Notes under the pieces: model-generated
What the model was told of the DNA's origin: nothing
Seen by the model: only the letters and a program-made list of their open reading frames with translations
Databases searched by the model: none
Assembly: GCA_038277395.1 (NCBI GenBank)
Contig: CM076189.1
Location: forward strand, 111,583,267 to 111,647,266
Direction of reading: 5' to 3'
DNA length: 64,000 nucleotides
Source: Dryocosmus kuriphilus
Taxonomy: Eukaryota > Arthropoda > Insecta > Hymenoptera > Cynipidae
Translations under genes and position numbers: made by a program
Shown here: positions 44,018 through 55,409 of the stretch, in pieces
Layout: the number at the start of each line of letters is the position of its first letter
How positions within the stretch are numbered: the stretch's first letter is position 1

Positions 44018-45723
44018 ATGCCAGATAGGGAACAAGTCTCGTGGGTTTACAACCTGGACAAAGAAGCACTCTCTGAGGAACTACATAGTAGAGGCCTCTC
44101 CATTACGGGTAATTTTGCAGTTTTAAGGGAAAGATTGTTCAAATCTATTCGCTCAAGTGTTACCTCCCATGAATCCTCCCCACACCTCTCTCAGGAAGGT
44201 CTTGACCTGATCGACCCCCTTGGAAACGACCTTTCTAAGAACTTGGCTGGAGATTTTGAAATAAATAAAATTAGTACCGCGACCCAAACCGAGTTAGGTT
44301 TTGCATACTTCCACATGTTAGACGACCTTATCGAAGCTGGTCAATTACCTGGGTATTCCCAAGGTCAGCTGGACAAACAAAAGCTTGGGCCTAGTGGTGG
44401 TCGACAGATGGAAGGGGAAAACAAGGGTGAAGAACCCTTCAACGCCAGTCATGACAAGAGACTTGAAAGTAATATTCGTGTAGGTGTTTCCCACTACAGC
44501 GGCACAGACCCTTTTTGCGATCATGAACCCCAGCCTTACTCCCGGGGTCCGACCCCAATCAACCCCCAGCGAGCTCGCGTTAATTTTGAGGACCAGCCTT
44601 CTCGTTTCCAGAATTCTCATCAACCACGTCGAGACGAATTCGACCCTAGTCCTTACGACCCAACTCGCACCTACGAATATCAGGGCGATTACAACCCTCG
44701 GAGACCCCAAACACATTTCGACACACCTTTCCGATATGGTGGTCGCAATCCAGACCCCTTCACCCTTGCGAATACTTATGAAATCATGCGCAAATGGAAC
44801 GTCAGATATTCTGGGACTCGCAATGACGATCCGGACGCCTTTCTAATGCGAATTGAGGAGGGTCGAGAATTAGTTCCCGTCAATGACGCTAATCTGTTGA
44901 GAGTTATTCCCTTCTTTTTACAGGGCATTGCTCTCAATTGGTTCAGAGGTTCCAAACACTTATGGCGAACATTCGACCAATTTGCCAGGGCCTTCAGGAT
45001 TAGGTTCGGGGATTCGGACTTCCAGTTCGAACTGAGACAAGAGATTCATCACAGAACTCAGGGCGAGAAGGAATCCGTTTCTGACTATCCAACTTGCTTG
45101 AGGGCCATGTTTGACAAGTTAAGACCCCGAATGTCAGAGGCCGAGAAGGTTAGCTATGCCCATAGGAACTTATTGCCTAAGTTGCATATAGCTATCCATC
45201 GGAACGACGTTGAGGATTACGTACATTTAGAATATCTGGCCAGCATCGCTCAGAAGAGCTATCGCGTAGCGCGGAGCTACAAACCCCCCCCCCCCCCCCC
45301 CCCCCCCCAGAACGATCTTTGCTTCCCGATCTAGCTTACAAAGATCCGAACTATCGGCGGCCTAATAAACGATCTGACAACCCCCGAGAAAAGCTCCCGT
45401 TCGTAGATGAAGAAATAGAGACACCCGAAAACGAAGGACCTAACGACACGATGTACTTTACCAATGAGAAGACGAATGACCCGTCGGCAGAAAATAAGCC
45501 CAAACCCCGGTTGGACCCGGAAACAAACCCTCGCGACCCGAACTCTCCCCTTCAGAAACCTAACGACTCCTCTGATAACCCCATTAGTAGATTCAAGTGT
45601 TGGAATTGTCGCGAGCCTGGACATGGGTTCGTTACATGTAAGGAACCTAGGAAGAGATTTTGCTATGGGTGTGGCCAAAAAGGTGTCATTAAGGCAGACT
45701 GTCCCAAGTGCACGGGAAACTGA
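44018..45723 (+). pseudogene. gag: Gypsy gag polyprotein, frameshifted at a poly-C run
   Basis: 438 codons are open from ATG 44018. The N-terminal ~60 residues resemble a SAP-like helix pair (DKEALSEELHSRGLSITGN). Residues ~247-410 form the retrotransposon gag (capsid) domain (NTYEIMRKWNVRYSGT, FFLQGIALNWFRGS, FARAFRIRFG, ESVSDYPTCLRAMF). A 25-C run (45284-45308) shifts the frame. The downstream frame carries the nucleocapsid: CWNCREPGHGFVTC (C-x2-C-x4-H-x4-C), then CYGCGQKGVIKADCPKC, where Val takes the His position and a CPxC follows. Gag ends with TGA at 45721-45723 directly after the slippery site. The run may be a real slippage mutation or an assembly error. Confidence 0.9.
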
Positions 45724-48700
45724 AAAGGAAGATGTATTGTAGGGAGAATACATCTTGGAATGATTCAAACATGTCTGCCACAAACTTAAAACGCACAATA
45801 AAGAAAAAGAAATTTAAACCTTGCACAATCCTCGAATTAGTCGAAATAGAGTATCTGAATAACGACATCAGCTTTATTAATTTTACGGGGGTCTATAACC
45901 CTCCGGGAATGGAAATAACTTTTTTTATTCTAAGCAACAAGATTTTTATTAAAAAGAAAGAAATCCCTTTAACTGCCAATATACCAGAAATAAGAATAAA
46001 ATCGAAAGGTTTAGAGTCTTCTTCAGTTTTCCCTAACGATTCCCCCATAGCGGAGTTCCGGACACCAGGTCAGCTTACAGTTGTTAATTACGACTTGAAG
46101 AATAGAAAATTGATGCCCGTTAACGACCTGACCCAACCTGACCCTATAACAAGTCAGATAGCTCCTCCGCCCGATCCCGTAGTACCTTACTTGCCTTCGG
46201 ACCCCCTCTATTCCAGTATTGACCAAATAAACCCTGATATTGAACTGACAGAAATTTGTAACGAAATTTTAGAAGCCGACCCTTGTCATACCGATCTGGT
46301 CCCTATTTACAATGTGTCCGAACTTCCCTATCGATCGTCCTCTTTATTAGGTCCACAGCCTTTATTATATTTAAACATTTATATTCAAGGTCGACAGATT
46401 AAAGCTTTACTTCACAGCGGTGCCTCTAGATCATTTGTAGGGCTAGACGGTTTAAAATTGATCGAAAACTTGAATCTGGAAACAATTAAAAGAAAAGGTC
46501 GCGTTCAGGTTGCTAATAGCCAGGTAGAATTAGTTTCTCATGAAATAGTTGCGCCAATGGAACTTCACGGTCGTACACGACCAATAGCCGTCCGAATTTT
46601 AAAGTCGCTACCTGTCAGTTTCGCATTGGGCCTTGATTTTTGTAGAATATTGCAATTAAATGTAGATTTCCATGACCTAACTTGGGCTTTCAAAGGTGAC
46701 CCAAACCAAAGATATCATTTCGAAATAGAGGGTAATTTCTCCGAAAATTGTTGCGGGCTTACCGAACTCTCGATAAACGAAGCTAATCTATTTAAAGATT
46801 TTCTGGAACGCGAGTTGCCAGAGTCGACTGGAAAACCTGGGCTGACTGACTTAATAAAACATACAATCGACGTAGGCAACCATCCACCCATTAAACAAAG
46901 AAATTATTTGAGATCCCCGAAAGTTATGGAAGCAATGGTTGCTGAGGTAGACAAAATGTTAACCCAAGGTATAATCGAGCCGTCAGCTAGTGGTTGGTCG
47001 TCCCCAGTAGTAATGGCTGTTAAGCCCGATGGAAGTTATGGTTTCTGCTTAGACTTTCGGAAAGTAAACGAGGTCACAAAGAAAGACGCGTACCCTTTAC
47101 CTCAAATGCATGGTATTTTGGATAAATTGCGTAGTGCCCGATACATTTCTAAACTGGATTTATGTAAAGGTTTTCATCAAGTTCCCCTTGACGAAGCTAG
47201 TCGCGACAAGACGGCTTTTACAGTTCCTGGTCGCGGTCTGTTTCACTTTAAAAGTATGCCCTTTGGTCTCACTAACGCCCCGGCGACTTTCCAACGCTTA
47301 CTAGATAGACTGATCGGACCGGAAATGGAACCGCACGCGTTCGCCTAACTAGATGACATAATCATCGTCACAAAAACTTTCGAAGAACATCTAGAATGGC
47401 TCTCAAGGGTGTTGAGAAAGATTCGAGGAGCCGGTCTAGAAATCAATCGCAACAAATGCGAATTCTGTTGTCCCCAGGTTCATTATTTAGGCTTTTTAGT
47501 AAATGAGAAGGGTCTACAAACAGATCCCGACAAGGTCGAGCTCGTTCTTAAATATCCTGTCCCGCGCAATATCAAAGATCTTCGTAGATTCCTGGGCCTA
47601 TCTAGTTGGTACCGCAGATTTCTCCCGGACTACGCGACATTAGCCTCCCCGTTAACCAAGCTGATGAAAAAGAAGCAGCGATGGGTATGGGAAGGAGCAC
47701 AACAATCCGCTTTCGAAGAAATCAAACGGTGCCTGTGCCAAGCCCCCATTTTAGCATGTCCCAATTTCGAAATTCCCTTCGTGCTTCAAACAGACGCGAG
47801 TAATACCGGATTAGGGGCAGTTCTTACGCAGAATGTAGAAGGAGTAGAGCACGTCATTTCGTATGCTAGCCGAACCTTAATCGACGCCGAGGTTAAGTAC
47901 ACAACAACCGAGAAGGAATGCCTTGCGATCGTGTGGGCCGTTCAGAAATTTAGAGCCTACTTGGAAGGGTATAAATTTACGGTAATTACCGATCACAGTA
48001 GCCTCCGGTGGTTGCATAACCTAAAAAATCCTACCGGTAGATTGGCAAGATGGTTGCTTTCCTTGTCTGAATATGACTTCGACATTGTCCATAGGAGGGG
48101 TTCCTCCCACCATGTCCCGGATGCTCTCTCTAGAATCTTTGATTCCCTGACGACCGAAGAGATCCTCTTGATTAATAACTCAATCCCATCCTGGTATACT
48201 AGACGATTTCAAGCCGTGTCTGACTTTCCAGAGAGGTTCCCTACCTGGAAAATTAAAGACGATAGACTGTACCATTATGGACCTAATCCAGTGGTAACAG
48301 ACTTTGTTGACGATCTTGAAGACTGGAAATTAGTTCCTACCGACGCAGAGAAAGAAGCCGTTTTGATCGAAGCCCACGATAACCCGCAAGCTGGCCATTT
48401 CGGAACACAGAAAACCTACACGTTAGTCTCGCGACGTTACTACTGGCCTGGCTACTACAGAGACGTGAACAGGCACGTAAGTAGTTGCGCCACCTGCCAA
48501 ATGAGTAAAGTCGAGCAAAAAGCGCCGCCGGCAGGGTTAATGGAACAACGCGTAGTGGAAGAGCCGTGGATGGTAATAGCCGCAGATGTTATGGGTCCTC
48601 TACCTAAAAGCAGGCTGGGATTTCAGTATATCCTAGTAATTCAAGACCTGTTCACAAAATGGGTCGAAGTCGTACCTTTGCGGGTAGGCACGGGCAAAAA

Positions 48701-49433
48701 GATCGAGTCCGCGTTCCGTGAGTGTGTCATCAATCGGTGGGGAAGACCCCAAGTACTGGTCACCGACAACGGGACCGAATTCGTCAACAATACGCTCCTC
48801 CATTTAACCCGAGAGTTCAACATTTGTCACACCACCACCCCTCCCTACCACCCCCAAGCGAACCCAGTGGAAAGGGTAAATAGAGTCCTTAAAACGATGA
48901 TCAATTCCTTTATAGACAAGGAGCACAATACCTGGGACCAATACCTTTCGGAATTTAGGTTCGCGTACAACTCCGCATCCCACACCTCCCTTAAGTCGTC
49001 CCCCGCCTTTCTAAACATGGGCAGAGACCCCCTACCGACAAACTCCCTTAGAAAACGAGTCGAGGGCAAGTCAGAAATAAAACCGCGAGATCCACAATCT
49101 TGGAATGAAAAAATGCAAAAGATACAGTCCATGCGTGACTGGGTAGTTAAAAGTCTGGACGAGGCATTCGTAAGGCAGTCCAAGTATTATAACCTTAGGC
49201 GGAGAAACTTAAGATTCCACAAAGGAGACCCGGTTTTGTCTCGTTCGCGAATCCCCTCGTCAAAGATTAAAGATGTCTCAGCCAAATTATGCCCTCGTTA
49301 TCTTGGCCCCTATAGAATCTCAAAGGTACTGTGCCCCACAGTTTACGAGCTCAGCGGTCTTACCCACAAATTTGTAAACAAGGCCCATATCGAAGATCTT
49401 AAGCCTTTCATATCACCCTACCGACAACCCTAA
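45708..49433 (+). pseudogene. pol: Gypsy pol polyprotein with one stop codon at the RT active site
   Basis: The frame runs 45708-49433 with a single TAA at 47346-47348. Domains in order: a ~200-residue linker; protease near codon 236, reading LLHSGASRSFVG where D(S/T)G is expected; RT (GIIEPSASGWSSPVVMAVK, SKLDLCKGFHQVPL, FGLTNAPATFQRLL); the stop falls where the Tyr of YLDD belongs, followed by LDDIIIVT. RNase H follows (FVLQTDASNTGLGAVL, TTEKECLAIVWA, VITDHSSLRWL), then integrase with its HHCC zinc part (AGHFGTQKT, CATCQMSK) and core (AADVMGPLPKS, VLVTDNGTEFVN, PQANPVERVN), ending with a GPY-type tail (RYLGPYRI) and no chromodomain. Expression would need the -1 signal at 45714. Confidence 0.95.
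45714..45756 (+). promoter_or_regulatory. -1 ribosomal frameshift signal (gag to pol)
   Basis: GGGAAAC (45714-45720) sits in the gag frame as G GGA AAC, immediately followed by the gag stop TGA. After 8 nt a perfect 10-bp stem-loop follows: AAGATGTATT (45729-45738), loop of 8 nt, AATACATCTT (45747-45756). The pol frame is -1 relative to gag and overlaps it by only a few codons. Heptamer, spacer and stem match the known retroviral -1 signal design (GGGAAAC is the gag-pro heptamer of Mason-Pfizer monkey virus). Confidence 0.85.
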
Positions 49434-49467
49434 CGACCCACTCCCCTTCTGCCCTTAGAGATCCAAA

Positions 49468-50358
49468 ATGGCAGAAGGACGGGATCCCAATGATTGGGGC
49501 CACCTGGAAGAGTACCGGGCCTTCATTATGGATACCGAAAGGGACCGACCGGGATTCTTTTTGGCGTTCCAGGAAGCTTTGGAGGCTGAGAGAAGAAGGT
49601 GGGAGGTTCCCCAAACCGCCATCCTCTCGGAGATCCCCACAGAAGCTGAATACCTGGAAAGACTACGGGAAAATTATAACCTAGTCCCAAGACATACCCT
49701 CCAGCCTCGAGACCAGGCCACAAGCACCAGGAGTCTCATCCGCCAAATGGACCGGATCATCCAGACGGGTCCTCAGCCGCCCGCGTTATGTGCCCGCTGC
49801 TCAGCCTCCTTCGTCACTGATATTCCTCTCGACAGTACCCCACCAGAAGAAACCCCCTTTAACCACTTTTCTATTCCTCCCGACAGTTCTCCGACACAGG
49901 AAACATTCTTTAACCCCTTTTCTATTCCTCTCAACAGTACCCCACCACAAGAAACACCCTTCAACCCCTTGTCTACCCCTCACGACAGCAAACAGCCCCA
50001 AAAGACCTTCCCCTCTGCCTCCTGGGAAGAGTCGTCAACGACTCCCTCTCCTATACCCTCCAGACCTACTACTCCTTCCTACACACGCCCTCGCCAATCT
50101 CACTCCCGGCCATCTTCCTCGTCGAGTGGACACCCCCCGAAGGTACCTTCACTCCTGGACTTGAAGCTGTCGCCACCAGGCCATGTAGACCCAGACACCC
50201 TGCGGTTCTTCCGCGAAACGGGAGACTTTGAGTGTTGGAATTGCGACAGCACCTCCCACCGCTACTCGCAGTGTCCAGAGTCACCCCGAAAGTTCTGTTT
50301 CGGGTGTGGGAAGAAAGGTGTCACCAAGGCCTACTGCCCAAGATGCCCCCTGCAGTGA
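49468..50358 (+). CDS. Gypsy third ORF: nucleocapsid-like zinc-knuckle protein
   Basis: An intact 296-codon ORF starts 34 nt after the pol stop, MAEGRDPNDWGHLEEYRAFI. Residues ~1-110 are charged and mostly helical. Residues ~118-185 hold four ~22-residue repeats of the form DSTPPEETPFN-FSIP. A Ser/Pro-rich linker follows, then near the C terminus CWNCDSTSHRYSQC and CFGCGKKGVTKAYCPRC. The latter pair copies the gag nucleocapsid including the unusual second knuckle (Val for His, then CPxC). It has no signal peptide or membrane segment, so it is not an env. It is probably a duplicated nucleocapsid with new N-terminal sequence, expressed by an unknown route (reinitiation or spliced mRNA). RNA binding or packaging is the natural guess. 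Confidence 0.85.
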   Translation: MAEGRDPNDWGHLEEYRAFIMDTERDRPGFFLAFQEALEAERRRWEVPQTAILSEIPTEAEYLERLRENYNLVPRHTLQPRDQATSTRSLIRQMDRIIQTGPQPPALCARCSASFVTDIPLDSTPPEETPFNHFSIPPDSSPTQETFFNPFSIPLNSTPPQETPFNPLSTPHDSKQPQKTFPSASWEESSTTPSPIPSRPTTPSYTRPRQSHSRPSSSSSGHPPKVPSLLDLKLSPPGHVDPDTLRFFRETGDFECWNCDSTSHRYSQCPESPRKFCFGCGKKGVTKAYCPRCPLQ

Positions 50359-50844
50359 CCATCTGCACTCTATTCCCCCTCACGACACCACCTCCCAGTT
50401 CACCTCTTTTGGTTGTTTGTTCTTTTTCTCATTTTTTTTTCTTCCTCTCTCACTCCCTTCTTTGATCACTTCCTCTGTAAATTTGGTTCAATAAATTTCT
50501 TTCGTTCGCTTTTGTAAATGTTAGTTTTATTGACTATTCCCGACATTGATTTTAGCCTAAGTTTTTTTTTTCTCTCTTTCCTCTCTCTTCTTGTTGTTTT
50601 TTTTTTTTGAGTTATCTATTGATTCTCTCTATTTAGGTTTCTATTTTATTTTATTTTGGATTTCCTTTTGTGATTCAGCCAAGGAGTACCGAATTTAACC
50701 GTTTATGTATTTCTTTCAATTTTGTTTGGCTGGCCACTGGGATTGGTTCGTATCTTTGAATTGTCGTGTTAAATTCTTATCGTTTTTTTTTTTTTTTTTT
50801 TTTTGGCGTCTCCCAATTGGTTTGAGACCGGTTCGGTCCTCCCC
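50359..50844 (+). other. Gypsy 3' untranslated region
   Basis: It is pyrimidine-rich with several T runs (the longest at 50785-50804). No supported frame is seen. It ends at the polypurine tract. Confidence 0.6.
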
Positions 50845-50858
50845 AAAGGGAGGGGAGT
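50845..50858 (+). promoter_or_regulatory. Polypurine tract
   Basis: AAAGGGAGGGGAG lies directly upstream of the 3' LTR, where plus-strand DNA priming is expected. Confidence 0.85.
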
Positions 50859-53256
50859 TGTGATGTTGCAGTTTCGCGCCATCACAATAATTCATTTAAA
50901 CATACATTTCTAAGGTAACAGTACCGCACTTTCGACACTTCGGGTATACTCGGCACTCCATGACGTCATTGTTTAGTTTATAAGTTAAAATTAGTTAATT
51001 CGCTTCTCCTTCTATTTTTTTTATGTAAATACTATGAGGGACTTATTGCGGTCTTGGGTTGAGAGGCTCAAGAATTTAGTCACACGTGGAGTCATCGATT
51101 AGGGTTCGCTGTCACCTTCCTTTTTTAAGCGAGGCTTCTTCAGTCCTGAGACCTTCATTTCACTTTCTTCGGGTTACTCGAGGTATCGTCAAGTCTCTAC
51201 TGCTGGCAGTCCAAGATCCTAGGCTGGTTCCGGGTGCGGACGCACAGAAGAAAATTACCTCCAAATTACTATAGCTACAGTTAATGTGGACTAAATTATC
51301 GTATCGGGCGAAATGACCACAAAATCCGTCATTGGATAGGCATTTCTGCCAAATTTATCGTATCGGGCGAAAGGACCACAAAGTCCGCCACTGGACAGGC
51401 ATTTCTGCCAAACTTATCGGAGAAACTTAACTAATGTTTGTATGTTTCTCAAAATTGTTTGAGGGTTGCGTGGAAAACCATCCCAGATCTGCCGGCCGCA
51501 CGGTTTTATCCGCCAATCCTCGCCTTGGAGTTCAACCATCCCTTCGCAGCCTCGAATCTCGTGGTTCGAATCCCTTCAATTCTGGATTCGCGCCTAAACT
51601 AATGGCTCATTGTGGGTAGGAAGGAGTGGAGAGAAGAGACGGCAGCGAAGCAGACGCACGGACAGCAGACGACATCGTCCCCTCTCCCTCGATCGCAAGA
51701 GTCTCGTAGTTTAGTTCCCGCGTTATGGTCTCTTCTTGCGCCTGTCGATCCCCCCCCCCCCCCCCCGTCTCTCCTTGCTACAGCGCGTTCTCGTACCGAG
51801 ACACTCTTGTATGTAAATTCGAAGCGCCAACAGTGCCGGCGTTCGACTGTTCCCTTATCCGTGTGGTATCTTTTTCTCTCATATAGGATGCAATAATATA
51901 GTTTTCTTTCGACCATTTTCTCCACGTCCGCGTGTGCATCTGATCGTTATTTTCTCTTTTTTTTGTAAATTGCCGATAAGCTCGACCCGTAACAATGTAA
52001 TTCCTACCGTTCACTTTAACCCTAACGGCCCGGACTTAACCCGTAAATTTATTTGAATCGTTTGCCTGCATTGTATATTTTGGACTTTTCTTATCATAAG
52101 AGAGTCATTTTGACCTCCCGACACATGATTTTGTGACCTGTCGATCCTTTTATTTTTCTTTTGAAGAAATCTTTAAATATTAAGATGCAACCGTGGTTAG
52201 GTCTTGAGTGTGCTATATTTCGGTATTTTAGAAGTTCCGATCTGTGCATTTTGTGAATTCTCCCCTTTTAGAATCTATGCAGGATGCGTCTCTGTAGATT
52301 TGTTTCAATTTATTGTGTAAATTCAAGGACACCTGATCATTTCCCGAGAATCTGTTTATTTCTAGGATTACATTACTAATAAATTTTGTCAGAAAAACTA
52401 GTTTTCAAAGAAAAATGTATATTATGCGATCAGCGTCCTCCAGAACTTTCTCGATTCCTTTCTTTTGTCTACGCTCCGACTCGCTTATTTTGATACCCTT
52501 TTATTGTATACTAGAGCAAATTTTTGGCTGTTTGGAAATTATTGTCGGTACTTTTAGAACATTTTCTCCCGATCGAATGGTTTGTAATCCTATTGTTTAA
52601 CTTGTAAATTTGACCTCACGGATTTTTCTTTCATTTATATTTATTAATAAATTGGTATTTTGTTTTGTATTTGAAAGAGGTCTTGCAAAACATTATTTCG
52701 AACACCCCCTCTTCCGCGAGCTGTGCTAGTTGTATTTTTGGATTTATTTAGAATTTTCAGGGTATTAACGAAACTAGCCATATTTTCGGACTTGTTTAAA
52801 GTTTTCAGGATATTATCGAGTTTCGGGGAATTGGTATTAAGTATCGTTTATTATCGTTTTGGATTTTGGAATATTCTCGTTTAGTAAAACTCGAGTTCGG
52901 GACTATGGATGATTAGCCTGGTGGGCCTTCGTTTGTCCATTGTCCTCGGGCGCTGCCAAGGTCAGGGATGATTAGCCTGGTGGCCTTTGTTTATCCTCTA
53001 CCTGACAAGCATTAGAGTTGGTTGGGAAAAACAAATATCAATTGCCTCTTATCGCTTTTACCTCTCCGAATTTAAGTATAAAATTCTCTTATCGTTTTCA
53101 GGTTTCGGAAGTTTTCAGGTTAATTTCAGATTGCCTTCATGAAGGCTGGCGCACAACGTTCATTTTAATTTGAATTTAATTTTATATTTTGATTTTTATG
53201 CTTGTGCGTGGCCAAAAGGGGCTCTAATAACATCGTAGGAAAAAGGTCACGTCACA
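50859..53256 (+). repeat. 3' LTR (2398 bp)
   Basis: It is almost identical to 39747-42216 and has the same ends. It has two rather than three copies of the 59-bp repeat, and the internal primer-binding-like word reads TGGCGCACAAC near 53147, one base different from the 5' LTR. The CAAT target copy follows at 53257-53260. Confidence 0.95.
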
Positions 53257-53817
53257 CAATTCTTTCGAAAGATATTGTGCTAAAAAATAAAATTTACAGA
53301 TAGACATACAGAGATACAGACAGAGACACATAATGTGTTTTGGGTTCAGAGGGTCTCAAAACGTGGACATTTAACAAAAACTGGGAGGGGGGAGGGGGTC
53401 AAATTTTATACAAATACGAATATTTGTGCATTCTCTAATCCTGAAGGTTTAAAATATGGAACTGCGCATTGAAGAACTGTAAAGTTTGAAAATTTAAGTT
53501 ACTAAATTAAAAGGAAGGGTACATAATAGATAAAAAACAACAATTTTGGGCCATATATATACATAAAAAATGTATACTGGCTCGGTGGAAAAAGCCTGAG
53601 AGGCATAAAAAACCACTGAAGGCTACCTACAAATTTTGTTTCGAAGAAGGACCAGACCGGATATTGGGAAAGAAAATCGCGGCCAACAAAGAACAATATA
53701 TTTTTTAATGTATTACAATTTTTCCATAAAACGAACTGTTTTCAAGTTCAAAATGCTATAAAAAATTAATTGCGTACAAAAATTCTCACGTTTTGGTCAA
53801 TTTTATCAAAAAAGCAG
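53257..53817. other. 3' flank of Gypsy with short transposon-like remnants
   Basis: It contains GACAGAGACACATAATGTGT and GGGTCTCAAAACGTGGACAT, words reminiscent of degraded DNA-transposon ends in insect genomes. No gene is seen. Confidence 0.4.
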
Positions 53818-53987
53818 CAGGGGCGGTTCCAGAATATTTTTTCGGGTGGGCGATATTAAATATGCTTACAAAGGGTGATGAATTAAGTCAACTTGTATCT
53901 AAGCAATTTAATAACGCGTTTACTTAATACACATCATTTGGGGGGGTCGATCACCCCCATCGCCCCCCCCCCCTTTATCTGCCACTG
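53818..53987. mobile_element. hAT-like MITE, 170 bp
   Basis: It is flanked by the perfect 8-bp duplication AAAAGCAG (53810-53817 and 53988-53995). Ends read CAGGGGCGGTTCCAG and, in complement, CAGTGGCAGATAAAG, matching the hAT-type CAGxGGCGG terminus. It has no coding capacity. A C run and GGGGGGTCGATCACCCCC lie inside. Confidence 0.7.
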
Positions 53988-53995
53988 AAAAGCAG

Positions 53996-55400
53996 TAACT
54001 CAACAAAATCTGAAAGTTACCGTTAGAACCTCGTCTGAAATTTTTGAAGACAAATTACTTATCTGTATTAATTAAATAATTTATTTATTTATATATATAA
54101 TTTATTAATTGTTAAAACAAACAACAATTTTTAATTAAAATCATAGGTTTTTATTTTTCATTTTCAGATCCTCGAAAGGTATGCCATTAGTAGAATTTAT
54201 TTTCACCAACTATATACATTATTTTGCGCAATTTAAGGTTTTTTCTTAGAGTATATTTCCTTTACATTTATAAAATATATATCTTATATTTCCATTAAAG
54301 ACAACATATATAATTCAAACTAACAATGTCCCATGTAATGAAAACCATTTCAAATTGATAGATAATTTAAATTTTATACACAGAGTATTCATATATTACT
54401 AGAATATAATAATAAAATTAAAATTAATAACATGATAAAATTAGCTACTATTATGCACATATATACTTAAAAGAAATTGAACAAATTGGCAATTTTAACG
54501 TTTGAATTTTTCGCGCGATTCTGATATGCAATACATTAGAAGATACCTTGATTAATACTTTTACCTATATTTTATTTATTTAGTCTTTTACAGTTGCCTA
54601 GCGAATAGTCGCTGCGCATATCATTAATGTTAATATTTTAATACAATAATATTCTACAAAATAATAATATTCTAATAATATTCTAATACTTTTATAAATA
54701 AATTTTCTAATTTCGAAAGTCCCGTGGATGTTTTTTAATTTTTTCCGTGTATTATTTATATAAATTTAACTTAAACCGTTTAAAACTCCAGTGCAATTAT
54801 TTAAGGTTATTTAATATTCATATTAATATTATATATTTTAATATTCATATTAATATTATATATTTAATTATATGATTTATTACTTCTATTATAATACAAT
54901 TGAATTTATTTACAAAATTATAATAAAATGAATGATATTACATATACAACCTATAATTGTATAGATATCCTTGCAAGATCGCCATTATATGTATACAGTA
55001 TATGTACCAAATAGTCATTAGACAATCGTTAGTAAATAAATTAACAGGGTTGAAAATAATTAATACCATTACTAGATTAATTAATAATTACATAGAAAGA
55101 TTTTAATTGTACTAAGATTAATTAATGATTACAAGAGGGAAATTTTAACTATTTTTAAAATAGTTAATAATTACAAACCAAAATTGTAATTTTACGCGAA
55201 ATAATTAAAAATTATAATATGCAATAGATTTACTCAATTTAGTTTTGATCATAATATGACCGAATACGAAATTAACGTAACATTCTTCTCACCTATAAAT
55301 ACACAAATAAACTGTCGTTCCGTATAAACCAAAATAAAAAAATTGTTTAATTAATTATTTCGATCATAATTACAATTTTTAGGTTTCTTCAATTTCACTT
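53996..55400. other. AT-rich DNA, no gene seen
   Basis: Mostly AT-rich low-complexity sequence. A stretch at 54720-54860 resembles 38940-39060 in direct orientation (TTTTTTAATTTTTTC, AAATTTAACTTAAA, AAAACTC). No frame is supported. Confidence 0.55.
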
Positions 55401-55409
55401 TTTCTAATT

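Larger units (their letters stand above)
39747..53256 (+). mobile_element. Ty3/Gypsy LTR retrotransposon, 13.5 kb, nearly complete
   Basis: It has two long LTRs (39747-42216 and 50859-53256), both TGTGATG...GTCACA, flanked by CAAT at 39743-39746 and 53257-53260. Inside are a Lys-type primer binding site, a 1.8-kb leader, gag, pol in the order protease-RT-RNase H-integrase (Gypsy order), an extra ORF with zinc knuckles, and a polypurine tract. The LTRs are very alike, so the insertion is recent. Coding lesions: a 25-C run in gag, an altered protease Asp and one stop in RT. Confidence 0.96.

Noticed and set aside
48641..49183. Minus-strand frames inside pol
   Set aside because: They are antisense to the integrase, whose catalytic motifs are clear on plus.
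44018..50358. Third Gypsy ORF as an envelope gene
   Set aside because: It has no signal peptide, transmembrane segment or cleavage site. The CCHC pair points to a nucleocapsid-like protein.
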